From Bremia lactucae (lineage: Eukaryota > Oomycota > Peronosporomycetes > Peronosporales > Peronosporaceae): DNA of 64,000 bases. Positions 26,753 through 37,672 of this stretch are shown one piece after another. Every line of letters starts with the position of its first letter. Within the stretch, counting starts at the first letter, position 1. The position numbers were made by a program, and so were the translations under genes. Below the pieces are notes generated by a model. It had not been told where the DNA came from. It did no database searches and saw nothing but the letters and a program-made list of their open reading frames with translations. The stretch is from assembly GCF_004359215.1 (NCBI RefSeq), contig NC_090619.1, positions 5,177,736 through 5,241,735 of the forward strand. The letters are read 5' to 3'.

Positions 26753-26989
26753 TTAATTTTTTTGATTAAAAACAAGAAACTTACATCTTGAAATGAAGTA
26801 TATTCTATAAGACGAGAGCATGCAAAATTACGTCATCGTGGTATTTCAATACCATTATTCAAGATGCAATAGAGTGCCCTTCTGAATTATGTAAATTTAA
26901 AAAAATGTTTAAAAAATATAAAGCAAATCTAAAGCTGTGGCCACGCATCTGATGCCCTTTCCACAATAGAATTAGTAGTGTACACGTCT

Positions 26990-27174
26990 TGTAACGGGGC
27001 ACTGCCGACTTGTACTGCTTCAGTACAAGTCCATTTCGCACTGCCTCAGTGCGAGTGGTGTCTCACGTCACTTCACGTACACTAGTACGTACAGAGGAAG
27101 TCTTTTCTTGAAAACACTAGCGTCAAAAAGAGGGTTAATTAAAAACTGTATTTATATACAGTTTAAGTTCTTCT
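26990..27174 (-). repeat. Family A LTR, fragment 1 (interrupted by family B)
   Basis: It starts TGTAACGGGGCACTGCCGAC, the reverse-oriented family A LTR, and is cut after CTTCT at 27174 by the family B element. The sequence resumes at 35577 with the duplicated CTTCT and is homologous to the solo LTR at 15413 across the break. Confidence 0.88.
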
Positions 27175-27667
27175 TGTAATGGGGCACACATCGGTTGGAG
27201 AACCGTTGTTGTGGTACATTTACTTTATTGAAAAATACCCTTTTATATATTTTTTTAAATAGTTAGTTACTTAAAATCTTATTTAGTATGGGTAACAGAT
27301 GTGGTCGCCGCCAGATATAAATCTGGCGGCCAGAATCTACTTTTAATTAGCTAGGGTAAGGTTGTTAGATTTAAATAATTTAATAAGCATAGTTCCCCTT
27401 TTGATCTTAAGGCGTTAAGTACCCTTCTAAGGCTTGCGCATTGATCTGTAAGAGATAAGAGATAGAAGCCTTTCTAAGGTATATCCTCTTGGGCACTAGT
27501 TGCCACTTGGTTCTGCGAACCCCTGAATCCCTTAAACTAGGATTCCTTAAGCTTCAATAGCTTGTACGACCCCCTGAGTTGTAAAACCAATTAGTTCAAT
27601 AGAACAAAGTGACTCTCTGAGACTGAAAGTCTTCCTCTGACTTTAGGAGCGAGGTAGCTCCGCTACA
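27175..27667 (+). repeat. Family B left outer LTR (493 bp)
   Basis: It starts TGTAATGGGGCACACATCGG and ends GCTCCGCTACA. It contains a hairpin CGGTTGGAGAACCG near the start and a near-perfect palindrome GCCGCCAGAT/ATCTGGCGGC at about 27309-27334. It is closer to the inverted LTR at 30242 than to the right outer LTR at 35103. Confidence 0.9.
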
Positions 27668-27669
27668 CC

Positions 27670-27679
27670 TGGTAGCACT
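27670..27679 (+). other. Primer binding site, family B
   Basis: TGGTAGCACT lies 2 nt after the LTR end. Its first eight bases are complementary to a tRNA 3' end UGCUACCA, as in many eukaryotic initiator Met tRNAs. The same decamer follows the family A and C 5' LTRs. Confidence 0.6.
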
Positions 27680-27727
27680 CGTAGTTAATCTACGCCTGAG
27701 TCTTTACAAGTTTAATTTCTCACGAAA

Positions 27728-29040
27728 ATGGAAGAGGTTCTAAAATTGTCAGAAGTGTAACGCGCCGCTTATGACAAGCTCAAAACCTTTTTTGGGCTTG
27801 AGCACGTGGAATTTATTATCTCCCAGGGGCCAGAGATCCTTCATGCAAGGCTTGAAGCCTTCATGCGGTACGAAGCCTCCCTGATCGGTCAGGTAGAGAA
27901 CCATTAAGCGGCATCTATGCCAACCCGGTACATCCCTGTATCTGACTCAGAGCCGAGGGCTCGCCCTCTAACTGTACATGTGAGAACATTTGAGGGAAAA
28001 AAGGGAGAAAATCTCCCTTTTTGGATTAAGCAGATGGAAATGTCCATTGATTCCGCCTTGTTCTTAACAGAACGGCAAAAGGTGGCTATAGGCATTTTCT
28101 AACATGGAAGTTGAGCCATGGAGTGGGCACTATCGTGCAGCACGTCCATAAACGACGCTTTTTCCTCATGGGATTCGCTGAAACAGCAAATGACCAGCAT
28201 GTTTGCACCGCCTGATCAGGCTTTTCGCATGCGAGCACGGCTCCTAGCGATTCGACAGGGTAAAAGAACCCTAGGAGACTTTGTCCAGGAGTTGAGAGCT
28301 ATCATTGCATCTATGCATCAAGACCCGGTGCAAGAAGGAATGAAGTGACCATCTTTATGGGGGGGTCTCAATGAGGGCGTTGCCCGGACGGAGTTGTTCC
28401 GATCTCATCCAGCTACGTTCGAAGAGGCAGTTGTCATAGCGCTACGCTCCGAGTTTGACTTTAAGTCTGCTCGCGTTAGCACGACTGTTTACCGAACAAG
28501 CTCTTCGAGCACATGGGATCCATCTAATAGAGCGGAACCTATGGATCTAAGCCGCGTTGAGGAAGGAGAAGAAGCTCTTCAAGCTGTGGAACAGCATAAG
28601 ACCATCCGTAGATATTATATGTGTGAATGCACGAGAACATTTACGCCCTGCCTGCCCTCTTCGAAATTCGCGTAAAGCTCGAAAGAGCTCCAACTCCGAC
28701 CTATACCAGAGATCTGGTACGGTGCGGGAAAACGTCGATACCCAGTAGGTGCGGGGCGCCCTACTGGGGGAGACCTAGGCTCTGTTGATCCTCAAGGAGG
28801 TGAGAATAAACAGAACCTAGCCTTAATTAGCTCGGTGCACAATGGCTCGGGGCGAGAGTACAAGCCTGGCTTGCTAGTCGCTCAAATGACTGTAAAGGGC
28901 TTTGATAAGCCGTGGTCAATTTTAATTGACTCAGGAGCGTCTTGCAATTATGCTCGACGACTTCCCTCGAAGGAAGTCTACAATACGTTTAGGCGCTTAG
29001 AGCGCATGGAGGTGATACAATCACTGTTCGCTTAGCGACT
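27728..29040 (+). pseudogene. Family B gag and protease (broken)
   Basis: From ATG 27728 the frames read MEEVLKLSEV, then RPLTVHVRTFEGKKGENLPF and FWIKQMEMSIDSALF, then QMTSMFAPPDQAFRMRARLL with QGKRTLGDFVQELRAI, then TFEEAVVIALRSEFDFKSAR and EPMDLSRVEEGE. This is Ty3-type gag. The zinc knuckle after it is destroyed (YYMCECTRTF). A protease core LIDSGASCNYAR lies at about 28920-28960 with its catalytic Asp intact. Stops near 27765, 27905, 28100 and 28346 break the gag frame. Confidence 0.7.
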
Positions 29041-30241
29041 GGGACTCGTGTCACTGTTTCCAAAGCTCCATTGAACTTAGGTATAAAGTTTCTGGACTTT
29101 GACAGTATGTAACGCTGTCTCGTCCTTGATTTGGATTCGAGATATGATCTCATCCTTGATATGGCCTGGTTAAAACACCATGAGCCATAGATCGATTAGA
29201 GGTCTAAGACCTTAGGCGCCAAGCGCAATGTTCCTAGCAAAGTTTTGGAGAGTCATGAACCCACTTTCGCTAGGCAACAAAAGCGCTACTGGCGCGGATC
29301 ATTGAATGAGTCTGTCAGTGTTTTAGACATTGGCATGTGTGAGTTATTCACTCTAATGCTCACCAGAGCCACCATTATTGATGACAGAAGCATACTGACG
29401 ATGTTGATTAGGATCAGTAATAATTGATATACGGACTCTCGGCCAAAGATGCCACCTAAAGGGGCCAAGCTGGTAGGTCGTCTGCGAAGACACCTACTCA
29501 AACCACGCACGAAGTGCACGCGCCGAAGATACGACAATCGAGGAGCTCGACGCGGTTTTTTTGCGGTCCGCCTCGCGGTTGCGATTTTGCAACAACGTTG
29601 GACCCGAGACCGTTGCCTTTTAGCATGTTAAGAACATTAATTCTGAGCCTGACTCAGCAGAAATTAGTGGAACGGCACGTACTCCGTTGAATGACGCTCG
29701 TAATAATAACGATTCACTAAATACTGAAAGCATTGTTGGCCTAAGGCCAAATCATCAAGGGTGCAATATCCCTGAGATACGTGGAGTGGCACGTCTAAGT
29801 CCACCGAGTATGGGCGGCCGAGGTGGCATGATACTAAGTGTCATTAGTGACACTGTTGGCGGTTCGCCAGGACCTCAAGGGTGCAATATCGGCACGTCTA
29901 AGTCCACCGAGTGTGGTCGGCCGAGGTGGCACCATACTAGTGACACTATTGGCGGTTCGCCAGGGCATTTTGGGTCAAACCCTCCTAATGCACGTGAAGC
30001 GACACGTAAACGTTCGCTGTATAAGGGAGTTGAGTTACCTTACTCCTTGTCGGATGTCAAATTAGACACCATGTCTTGTATAGGACCAATACAGGCTGGA
30101 AAACCCGGGGACGTGAATGTCCCGGCCTCTAAGAGGCGTATTGTCTCCACTCCAAGACAGGATGGACACGAAGCGTGTAATCCCTCACAAAGTGATACGA
30201 GAGACCAATTACATACGCTTATAAATTGTGTAACCGGTAAC
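29041..30241 (+). pseudogene. Family B protease-to-RT spacer, with tandem repeat
   Basis: Decayed protease C-terminal sequence (29041-29220) is followed by a 199-codon open frame (29687-30286) that runs into the inverted LTR. Its native part ends at GTAAC (30237-30241). Within it a unit of about 120 bp (TCAAGGGTGCAATATC ... GGCGGTTCGCCAGG) at 29755-29874 is repeated with an internal deletion at 29875-29968. The last native residues (INCVTGN) match the start of the inverted RT segment at 35097. Confidence 0.6.
29755..29968 (+). repeat. Two-copy tandem repeat inside family B
   Basis: Unit 1 is 29755-29874 and unit 2 is 29875-29968. Both contain GGCACGTCTAAGTCCACCGA and TTGGCGGTTCGCCAGG. Unit 2 lacks about 27 bp near its start. 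The repeat keeps the reading frame open. Confidence 0.7.
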
Positions 30242-30727
30242 TGTAGCGGAGCAATCTCGCTCCTAAAGCCAGAGGAAGGCTTTTAGACTCAGAGAGCCAC
30301 TTAGCTCTATTGAATTAATGCGCTTTACAACTCAGGAGTTGTTCAAGCTATTAAAGCTTAAGGAATCCTAGTTCATGGGATTTAGGGGCTCGTAGAACGA
30401 AGTGGCAACTAGTGCCCAAGAGGATATACCTTAGAAAGGCTTCTATCTTTTGCAGATCAATGCGCAAGCCTTAGGAAGGCACTTAACGCTTTAAGATCAA
30501 AAGGGGAACTGAACTTTATTTAATTATTTAAATCTAACAACCTTACCTTAGCTAATTAAAAATAGATTTTGGCAGCCAGATTTATATCTGGCGGCGACCA
30601 CATTTGTTACCCATACTGAATAAGATTTTAAGTAACTAACTATTTAAAAATATATATAAAAGGGTATTTTTCAATAAAGTAAATGTACCACAACAACGGT
30701 TCTCCAACCGATGTGTGTCCCATTACA
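30242..30727 (-). repeat. Family B inverted LTR (original 3' LTR)
   Basis: The reverse complement starts TGTAATGGGACACACATCGG and ends GCTCCGCTACA (486 bp). Its outer terminus is joined exactly to GTAAC at 30237-30241. On its other side, the minus strand reads GATGCGGAGGG directly before the LTR start, a short polypurine tract, so this is a true 3' LTR of the inverted segment. Confidence 0.9.
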
Positions 30728-30836
30728 CCCTCCGCATCAGTCTGTTGACACCGAGTAACAACTTTCGCTTCATTTCTCTTTGAGGTTGGAAACTAAACAG
30801 CTGAAAGTTTGGTTGTGTTTTTCATTCCTTTGTCTA

Positions 30837-31428
30837 ATGACAATCAAGCGTGAGTCACAGACTCTGAGCACCTTCCTCGACGATGAGGGAATGGTGGACT
30901 TTGAAAATCACTCTCAAGCAGATAAGGAGGAAAAATAGCGGCGTTCGCTCACGCCTTCTCCTCCGAGTGAACGTCGGTGAGCCCCGAATCCGTTCCCAGC
31001 ACGTGGTGCCGCTGATGTCTTAACTGCATTGAGCAGGACACGGGACCCTGAGTCCAGCATCATTACGAATTTGCTCGATAAAAAGAAGAGTAGATAATCC
31101 TCATAGAGAAAAGAGCTCGTCGTCGAGCTGCCAAGATAGCGAAAGCTAAAGCTCATAGTAAATATAGATTCACTCCGCTTAGTACGGACGAGCGTCTCAA
31201 AGAGATAGCGGGTCATAGCTTGGCCATCTGGATCTCTGGTGACCCGGCGAGGATACCGGAGGAGATCGCTGCCCGCGACGCTCTTCATGAGCAGTACCTT
31301 ACGCGAAAGGTAATGACGCGAAGCCAATACCTGACGCGTTTACGTGGTCAAGCCCGTGGGGCTTTCGGTGACTTCCATGAGGGAAATTCCGATCGCTTTG
31401 TTTCCAAACGAAACAAGGAGTGAAACCG
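30837..31428 (+). pseudogene. Antisense accessory ORF of family B (broken)
   Basis: This lies between the inverted chromodomain and the polypurine tract/LTR and is opposite in sense to the element's pol, the same place and polarity as the family A antisense ORF. It opens at ATG 30837 (MTIKRESQTLSTFLDDEGMV), stops at 30936, and is readable again at about 31105-31420 (KYRFTPLSTDERLKEIAG, DPARIPEEIAARDALHEQYL, QARGAFGDFHEG). The C-terminal part shares a DP....E...D...L..YL.R pattern with the family A protein (DPSAKNFRAE.DFYLDAFLKHR). Frameshifts and stops make it inactive. Confidence 0.5.
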
Positions 31429-31686
31429 ATGTCTCATTTGAGAACTGGGTTCGCCGGGCCCGCAAACTCCGCAATATCTGGAATATCAGATAATCTACGT
31501 ATAGAGGAGTTGTTCGTTTGGAAGGGAAGCTTCGCTTCGACTTCGCTAAGCTTAAGGCCAAAGGCCAGTTACGTTCGGCATTTATGCCACAAAATGAAGA
31601 GCCTAGCCGATATTTCAGTGCTTCGGTTGACCGTACAACCAAGGATCGAAGCCGCACTGAGGCTTTAGATCCATTTAATCCCACGT

Positions 31687-31953
31687 TTAGTGGTGGGAAG
31701 CGTTGTTGACGCGAGTTGACCTGAGCTTGGCGCTCAAAAACGTCAACGGCGTACGGGCAATCTTGCCGAAGAGGTACCTCGAACTCCCAAGAGTTTTAGA
31801 AGAGGGGTACCCTAGCCACTGAAGCAGACACTGGTATTGACCCTCATGACGACGTCGCTTTACAAGTTTCTCCACATGAAACTGAAGGTTCCTTCGCGCA
31901 TCAAGTAGCGCGGGAGGGGGCCGAAATTTCGGCGGAAGCATTTGATGCTCCAC
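31687..31953 (-). pseudogene. Family B chromodomain
   Basis: On the minus strand, LQFHVEKLVKRRRHEGQYQC followed by LLQWLGYP fits the chromodomain pattern (.VE.I...R...G...YLV.W.GYP). It follows integrase and precedes the antisense ORF, as in family A. Part of a proline-rich linker (PPKFRPPPALLD) precedes it. Confidence 0.65.
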
Positions 31954-32575
31954 GGCACGAGGTGCAACTTCTTCGTGAGGTCCTTGCTCGGGTTGAGGGC
32001 TCTTTTGAGGCGGTTCGGACAGTCTTTCGACGCTGGAGCGTCAGCAGCCTCGTTAAGAGGGCCAGTTGGATATCCTGGTGAGGATGCAACAATCTGCGGC
32101 ACGACCGCCTGTTTCGCCTTCAAGTCCACGTGGGAAGGGTTTCAATATGGCTTAAGCAAGCCAACTTAAAACACTGGGTGTGAACGGAGCTTGCTGAGAA
32201 GGTCTCTTCTTGGCCACGACCGTAAATGGTCCAATAAAGCGCGGGCGCAATTTGGTCTTGAAGACCGCGGAAACCAAGTTGGTAGGAAGGTTTTTAGCGT
32301 TTAGTAAAACTCGGTCTCCGACCATTTAAGAATTAATACAGCTTCTGCCTTTGGTATCTGCTTGTTCTTTTTGTTTGTCTTGGCTATCAGCCATCGTATC
32401 CCTTACATGTCTTAAGACACAAAATCGCGTCGCGAGAAACTCGCTTACTTGTTTCCGAACGGTAACAGGGCTGATATCAGCAAGCCTATCGGCCAATTCT
32501 CCCCCACCAAGCCCTGAACCATGCAGTGGTATCGTTAAATGGAACGCGCGGGCAGGTAAGACTGTTTATATAGAG

Positions 32576-33534
32576 CTAAGTATAGCCTGTTGAAGTATGA
32601 ACAGCGTTATTTAACGCAAACTCTACTACTGGGAGCATTGAGCTCCAGCGCTTTGGTGTCTGAGCACACACGCTGCGTAAAACGTCTTCAATGACGCGAT
32701 TGACACGTTCAGTTTGACCATCGGTCTGCGGATGGTCCGCAGTGGACATATCCAATCTGGTGCCAAGCACTCGGACAATTGATTTTCAGAATTTACCCGT
32801 GAAACGGGGGTCCCGAACAGAGACAATTGCCACTGGTTAACCATGTTGTCGAAACACGCGATCGATAAACAGCTTAGCTGTACCCTCTCCATCAACAAAA
32901 TCCGGCACGGCCGCTAAGTGAGCCATTTTGCTCAAACGGTCAACAAAGACACTATACCGGAGTTACCGGCTGTATCTTTCGTTAGCCCAAAAACAATATC
33001 CATACTAATGGACTCCCAGCAACCTATGGGGACGGAAAGACTCGCCAGTGGCGCAGCAGCATGTACCGAGGGTTTAACCCGTTGGCACGTTTCGCATGTG
33101 CGAACACATGTGCTGACCCATTTATAAAGTTTAGGCCACCAATAACTCTGGCTTATAGAGCCGTAGGTCTTTTCTCTACCGAGATGACCACCAAGGACAG
33201 TATCGTGTGCCTCATAGAGGATTCGGTACTTCAAATCCTTATCATGAGGAACAACGACACGCGGAGGGTCCGCGATGTCTGTGCAATAAAGCAACATGTT
33301 GTTATCGATAGAAAATCGATGTAGCCTTGCACGAAAACGTGCCGGTAATTTAATACCTGAATCCGAGTTCTTTAAAGCTCGTCGCAGAGCTACACACTGT
33401 TCATCCTTTGCGTAAGCCGAGCGAATTAATTCAGGAATAGGTGACGAGATAGTCGTTAAATGAGAAAGCTCATATTCCGGCCTGCGTGTTAATGCATCGG
33501 CCAAAGCATTTTGCTTGCCAGGTTTATACTTCAC
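32576..33534 (-). pseudogene. Family B RNase H tail and integrase
   Basis: The frame 33534-32932 starts in the RNase H/connection end (KPGKQNALADALTRRPEYE), continues through the His2-Cys2 zinc-binding region (HDTVLGGHLGREKTYGSI ... CVRTCETCQRVKP) and reaches the first catalytic Asp (ESISMDIVFGL). After a disrupted segment the frame 32770-32576 carries the Glu motif (TDGQTERVNRVIEDVLR). The middle catalytic Asp region at about 32900-32780 is frameshifted. It is the normal Ty3 integrase order on the minus strand. Confidence 0.8.
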
Positions 33535-33539
33535 CCCGA

Positions 33540-35102
33540 AGTTGTATTCCGCAAGAAAAGGATAGCCATCGGGCCATTCTCTGTGAGAGATTGGGCGACT
33601 TAGTCGCCGTGCGTAATGACGCGTGATCTGTATAAATCACAAACGGCTTAGAGCCGAGCAGATGAACTCTGAATTTGACGAGAGCATACTATAGAGCAAG
33701 TACTCTTTGTCATGAACTGGGTAGTTCTTTTCCGCAGCTTTAAGCTGTCTAGACTCGAACGCAATAACCCGTTCATGCCCCTCAACATTTGTTTGTAACA
33801 GAGCACTGCCACGGCAAAATCTGATGCGTCACAGAAGACACTGAAAGGTCAATTTGGGTTTGGCAGTGCCAGAATCGGGGCATGGATAAGACTATCCTTA
33901 ACTGCTCGAAAAGCATTATTTTCGGTGCTTGTCCACACCATTCTGTATCCTTTTTAAGGAGATTAGATAATTGCCAGGCCATACCAGCGTAATTTTCGCT
34001 CTATTTGTGTAAATAATTGGCGAAACCCAACCACTTACGCAAATTCTTTTGGTTTTTAGGAACCGGCCAATCGACTATGGCTTATACCTTAGCGGGATCC
34101 GCTCTAAGGCCTCGCTTTCCAATGAAGCATCCTAAAAAAGGAATTTCGTCTGCGCCAAAAATGCATTTAGATGCATTGGCATACAATTTGTTTGTGCGCA
34201 ACTCGAGCACTGCTCGCAAATGGTCTAAATGGTTTTCCATATCCGACCGACCCTACTCCGCACGACTATGGACAAAAATGTCATCGAAATAAGTCTGTGC
34301 ATAACCTCGATGAAGGCGAAACAGTTGCGTCACTAGACGATTGAATGTTGCCGGGGCGTTGGAATGCCCTTGTGGCATAACCAGCCACTCCCATAACATG
34401 CCGCCTGGGTACTGACCGCTGTAAGCGGGATATCACTAGCTTGCATGAGCAATTGGTAGTAACCACCGACTAAGTCCAATGCACTGTACATTGTACATCC
34501 CACCATATTATTCTGAAGAACATCCTTTCAAGGAATGGGGGTTTGTGCTGGTATAGTGGCAGCATTAAGCTTATTATTAGCATGTACAATGCGTTATTTA
34601 CCATTTGGCTTTATGACACAAATTGTCGGTGTCGAATGAGGAGATTTCTCTCACGTAACATTCCAGCCTCGTGCTTAGCACGGAAGATATCGTCAACGAC
34701 GTCACACTGCTCCTTTGGTAAAGGCCATTGTCTTGTGACACAGTATTTGGTTCCCGGAACTAAGTCAATTTCATGACGAACACCTCTATCCGGAGGTAAA
34801 ACAGATGGTGGGTTATTACATACCGCATCTTGGAATTCCTAATTAAGGAATGAAAGGGATCCGTAGGATCTTAAGGATCGATGACCCATTTCGCGCACTG
34901 AGTGCAGCTTTTGTGTCATCCAGGACAGCTTCGTCTAGAAGTGACGATGAGTTTAACTGAACCCTACGTCAAATGACATCCATTTCAGATAACTCACCAG
35001 CCTTTAAGACTCGACCGCACTCATCGATAGATATTTCGTCTAGCTCTAAAAGAGCATGTAATAAAGGGATTACCGCAAGGCTAACTTCCCCCTCAATGTT
35101 AC
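33540..35102 (-). pseudogene. Family B reverse transcriptase (broken)
   Basis: Reading leftward from 35097: the pre-RT spacer (IEGEVSLAVIP, then [20 protein letters not shown]), then disrupted fingers, then the palm with GMLWEWLVMPQGHSNAPATF (about 34415-34350) and catalytic YFDDIFVHS (about 34290-34260), followed by a stop, then NHLDHLRAVLECMRTNKLYA and FLGCFIGKRGLRADPAKV (about 34235-34085). Several stops and frameshifts are present. Part of this region (34083-35102) is repeated at 38478-39500. Confidence 0.75.
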
Positions 35103-35576
35103 TGTAAGGAGGCACACATCGGTTGGAGAACCGTTGTTGTGGAACATTTACTTTATGGGTTAAATACCCTTATATCTATTTTTTAAATAGTTAGTTACTT
35201 AAATCCTATTTATTATAAGTCACCGCCAGATATAAATCTGGCGGCCAAAATCTATTTTTAATTAGCTAGGGTAAGGTTGTTAGATTTAAATACTTAAATA
35301 AAGTTCAGTTCCCCTTTTGATCTTAAAGCGTTAAGTGCCTTCCTAAGGCTTGCGCATTGATCTGTAAGAGATAGAAGCCTTTCTAAGGTATATCCTCTTG
35401 GGCACTAGTTGCCACTTGGTTCTACGAACCCCATAATACCTTGAACTAGGATTTCTTAAGCTTTAATAGCTTGTACGACTCCCTGAGTTGTTGAACTCAT
35501 TAATTCAATAGAACGAAGTGACTCACTGAGTCTGAAAGTCTTCCTCTGACTTTAGGAGGGAGGGAGCTTCGCTACA
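35103..35576 (+). repeat. Family B right outer LTR (474 bp)
   Basis: It starts TGTAAGGAGGCACACATCGG and ends GAGCTTCGCTACA. It directly follows GTTAC, the inverted copy of the GTAAC at 30237. After it comes CTTCT, which matches the 5 bp before the left outer LTR. It lacks several segments shared by the other two LTRs, so it is the most divergent of the three. Confidence 0.9.
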
Positions 35577-35756
35577 CTTCTTGTCTATCTACTTAATACT
35601 AACTTAATTATAAACTAATACATAATGTGCACTTAAAGTCTTATCTGTATTTTTCTTTGCGCGCTTCCAGCGCTGACTGGACCGCGGAGAAAGTAGATAT
35701 AATGGTCTATATCTACCAATGGATAAGCCTTTAGTATATAACCATTCCGAATATTA
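35577..35756 (-). repeat. Family A LTR, fragment 2 (left duplicate)
   Basis: Continues the LTR broken at 27174, aligning with the solo LTR at 15413 (ACTTAATACTAACTTAATTA, GCGCTGACTGGACCGCGG, TATATCTACCAATGGATAAG). The pogo element interrupts it at the TA 35755-35756. Confidence 0.85.
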
Positions 35757-37672
35757 CAGTAGAACCCCTCTAAAGTAATACTCTTAGGACCGAAAAGTAA
35801 TATTACTTTATGCGTTTTATTACTTAAGATGCCAACCTCTTCTCTCCAGAAAATTTTCGTTTAGGAGACGCATTACCTAACCCTAACCCTCGACGTGAAG
35901 CTTCAACTTTGACACTTTAACTAAACTAAAATATTTATAAGAAGTACAGAACGGGAACGGCAAATCTAAACGTCTAAGCAAGAACTGCAAACTTAACACA
36001 AAAAATGGCGAAAGCACACCTGAAGGTTGCTCATGCTCCTATCACTAATGAAATCCGCATAGCTATCAGTGAAAGGAAGCGTGATACCAGTGGAACACAA
36101 GAAAAGGGGAGGATTTTTTTGGAGAGACTGTACCCCGATCAAGACACAAATACGTTTCAATTCTCCAATGGCTGGTTGAACAGGTTCAAAGCTCGATATG
36201 GAATCAAAGAGCGAGTGAGACATAGAGAGAGCGGTTCGGTTAACATGGAGATACTCGAGCAATCCTTACCCGCAATTCGAGAAGTTTTGGATCAGTATGA
36301 ATGGAAGGATATCTACAATATGGATGAAACGGGTTTGTTTTACCGACTTCAGGTATGTCGGGGCCAGTTGAAATCACTTTGGAAGCAACTTCAAATACTA
36401 AAATTTATTGCCTCCTCACTTTAGGCTGATCGTTCACTTGCAACGAAGCAACTGGAGGGCCGCAAGCAGCACAAGGAACGGCTAACTTTTGTTGTTTGTG
36501 CCAACGGAGATGGCTCAGATCGTGTCCCACTTTGGGTGATTGGGAAATACTTGAATCCCCGTTGTCTCAAAAATATCAATCGTCAGAACCTTGGCTGCCA
36601 CTACAGGGCAAACCCGAAGGCTTGGATGAACAGTGTATTGTTTTTGGAATGGCTACAATGGTTTAATCGGAGGATGGGGAGAAGACAGGTGCTGCTGATT
36701 ATGGACAATTGTCCTGCTCATGTTCCAATTGACAGCTTGCCGGAGCTGGCCAATGTTAAAATCCTTTACCTGCCGCCCAACACAACTTCCCGAATTCAGC
36801 CTTGTGATGCAGGCATTATTCGAACTTTGAAGGCCTTTTACAGGAAAATTTTCAATCGCAACTTGCTAAGAGCATTGGAGCTGGATGAAACACTTGACAA
36901 TGTGGAAGCGCATAAAAAAGTGGATGTTTTGAAGGCGATGGTGTGGGCTGTGGAGGCCTGGAATATGGTGACCAAGGAAACTATTCGTAATTGTTTTAAT
37001 CACTGCAAAATTCGGACATCAAGCTTGAACATCCAAGTTCCTGCTAGGGCGACCGAACCCCCCGCACATGTTGCAGATGACCTGATGTTACAGAATGATC
37101 AACTGTACCGCAATCCAATGGACATCAACGCCATCCTCAACAACCCCTTGGAGAGAGAGGTCGCCTATAGTCCTGACGTAGAAGACATTGTGGCAGTAAC
37201 AATGGAAGAACATGGATTGTCTTTGCCTGTAGAAGTGGAAGGAGGGATTCCCGATGCGGATGATAGCGAAGTGCCAGCCCCCGTGAAAGCCAAGGACGTC
37301 CTTGATGCAATAAGGTTGTGTGTACTTCATGCAGAGGGAGTGTGATACTTCCACGACTCACAGGAAACTGAATGAAGTTTTGGACGATTTTGAAAGGATA
37401 CAGATTACTGGAAAGAAGCAAGTCACTCTCCATCGATTTCTCTCAAAAGCGGCAAAAGAAGTATAGTTATTTGAAAAAAAAATTTTTTTAGATACAACTT
37501 AATATATTACTTTTGGGGTATGTGTCTACTAATAGTGGGACTTTAAAAAATATTACTTTAATACTTTGGCAAAATATTACTTTAACCTTAAGTCCCAACT
37601 CGGGACCACGAAATTTTATTACTTAGGACGTATTATTACTTTAGAGCGTATTACTTTAGAGGGGTTCTACTG
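35757..37672 (+). mobile_element. pogo/Tigger-like DNA transposon, copy 1 (1916 bp)
   Basis: Terminal inverted repeats are CAGTAGAACCCCTCTAAAGT and ACTTTAGAGGGGTTCTACTG, flanked by TA at 35755-35756 and 37673-37674, the target duplication of Tc1/mariner-pogo elements. Subterminal ATTACTTTA motifs are repeated at both ends (at least four copies on the right), likely transposase-binding sites. The left flank is a family A LTR; the right flank (CCGGTTTTTT) is unrelated, unlike copy 2. Confidence 0.88.
36005..37345 (+). pseudogene. pogo-like DDE transposase, copy 1 (frameshifted C-terminus)
   Basis: Exons 36005-36352 and 36425-37345 with a 72-nt GT-AG intron (phase 0) give 422 residues. A CENP-B/Tc5-type helix-turn-helix is at about 20-75 (FSNGWLNRFKARYGIKERV). 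The DDE_1 catalytic Asp residues are D107 (YNMDETGLFYRL), D210 (LLIMDNCPAH) and D244 (RIQPCDAGIIRTLK). Compared with copy 2, a 5-bp deletion near 37318 shifts the frame and ends the protein about 42 residues early, so only the extreme C-terminus is lost. It probably acts on the terminal repeats in the nucleus, but activity of this copy is uncertain. Confidence 0.85.

Larger units (their letters stand above)
27175..35576. mobile_element. Family B Ty3/gypsy retrotransposon with inverted 3' half (autointegration product)
   Basis: Order: LTR(+) 27175-27667, PBS, gag-protease (+), GTAAC, LTR(-) 30242-30727, antisense ORF, chromodomain, integrase, RNase H and RT (all inverted), GTTAC, LTR(+) 35103-35576. 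The outer ends carry the perfect duplication CTTCT (27170-27174, 35577-35581). Both inner joins are at exact LTR termini and carry the same pentamer in inverted orientation. The plus-strand frame before 30242 (ending INCVTGN) continues sensibly into the inverted strand (IEGEVSLAVIP) when the join is undone. Size is about 7.9 kb between outer LTR starts, normal for a complete gypsy element. Confidence 0.85.

Noticed and set aside
29687..30286. 199-codon frame as an independent gene
   Set aside because: Its end lies in an inverted LTR, and its middle is a tandem repeat inside the protease-RT spacer of family B.
30914..31327. Minus-strand 137-codon frame next to the family B inverted LTR
   Set aside because: It is the complement of the family B antisense ORF, whose sense strand has the better protein-like content and the match to family A.
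35875..35892. CCTAACCCTAACCCT as a telomere-like tract
   Set aside because: Only two units, internal to both pogo copies; too short to mean an interstitial telomere.
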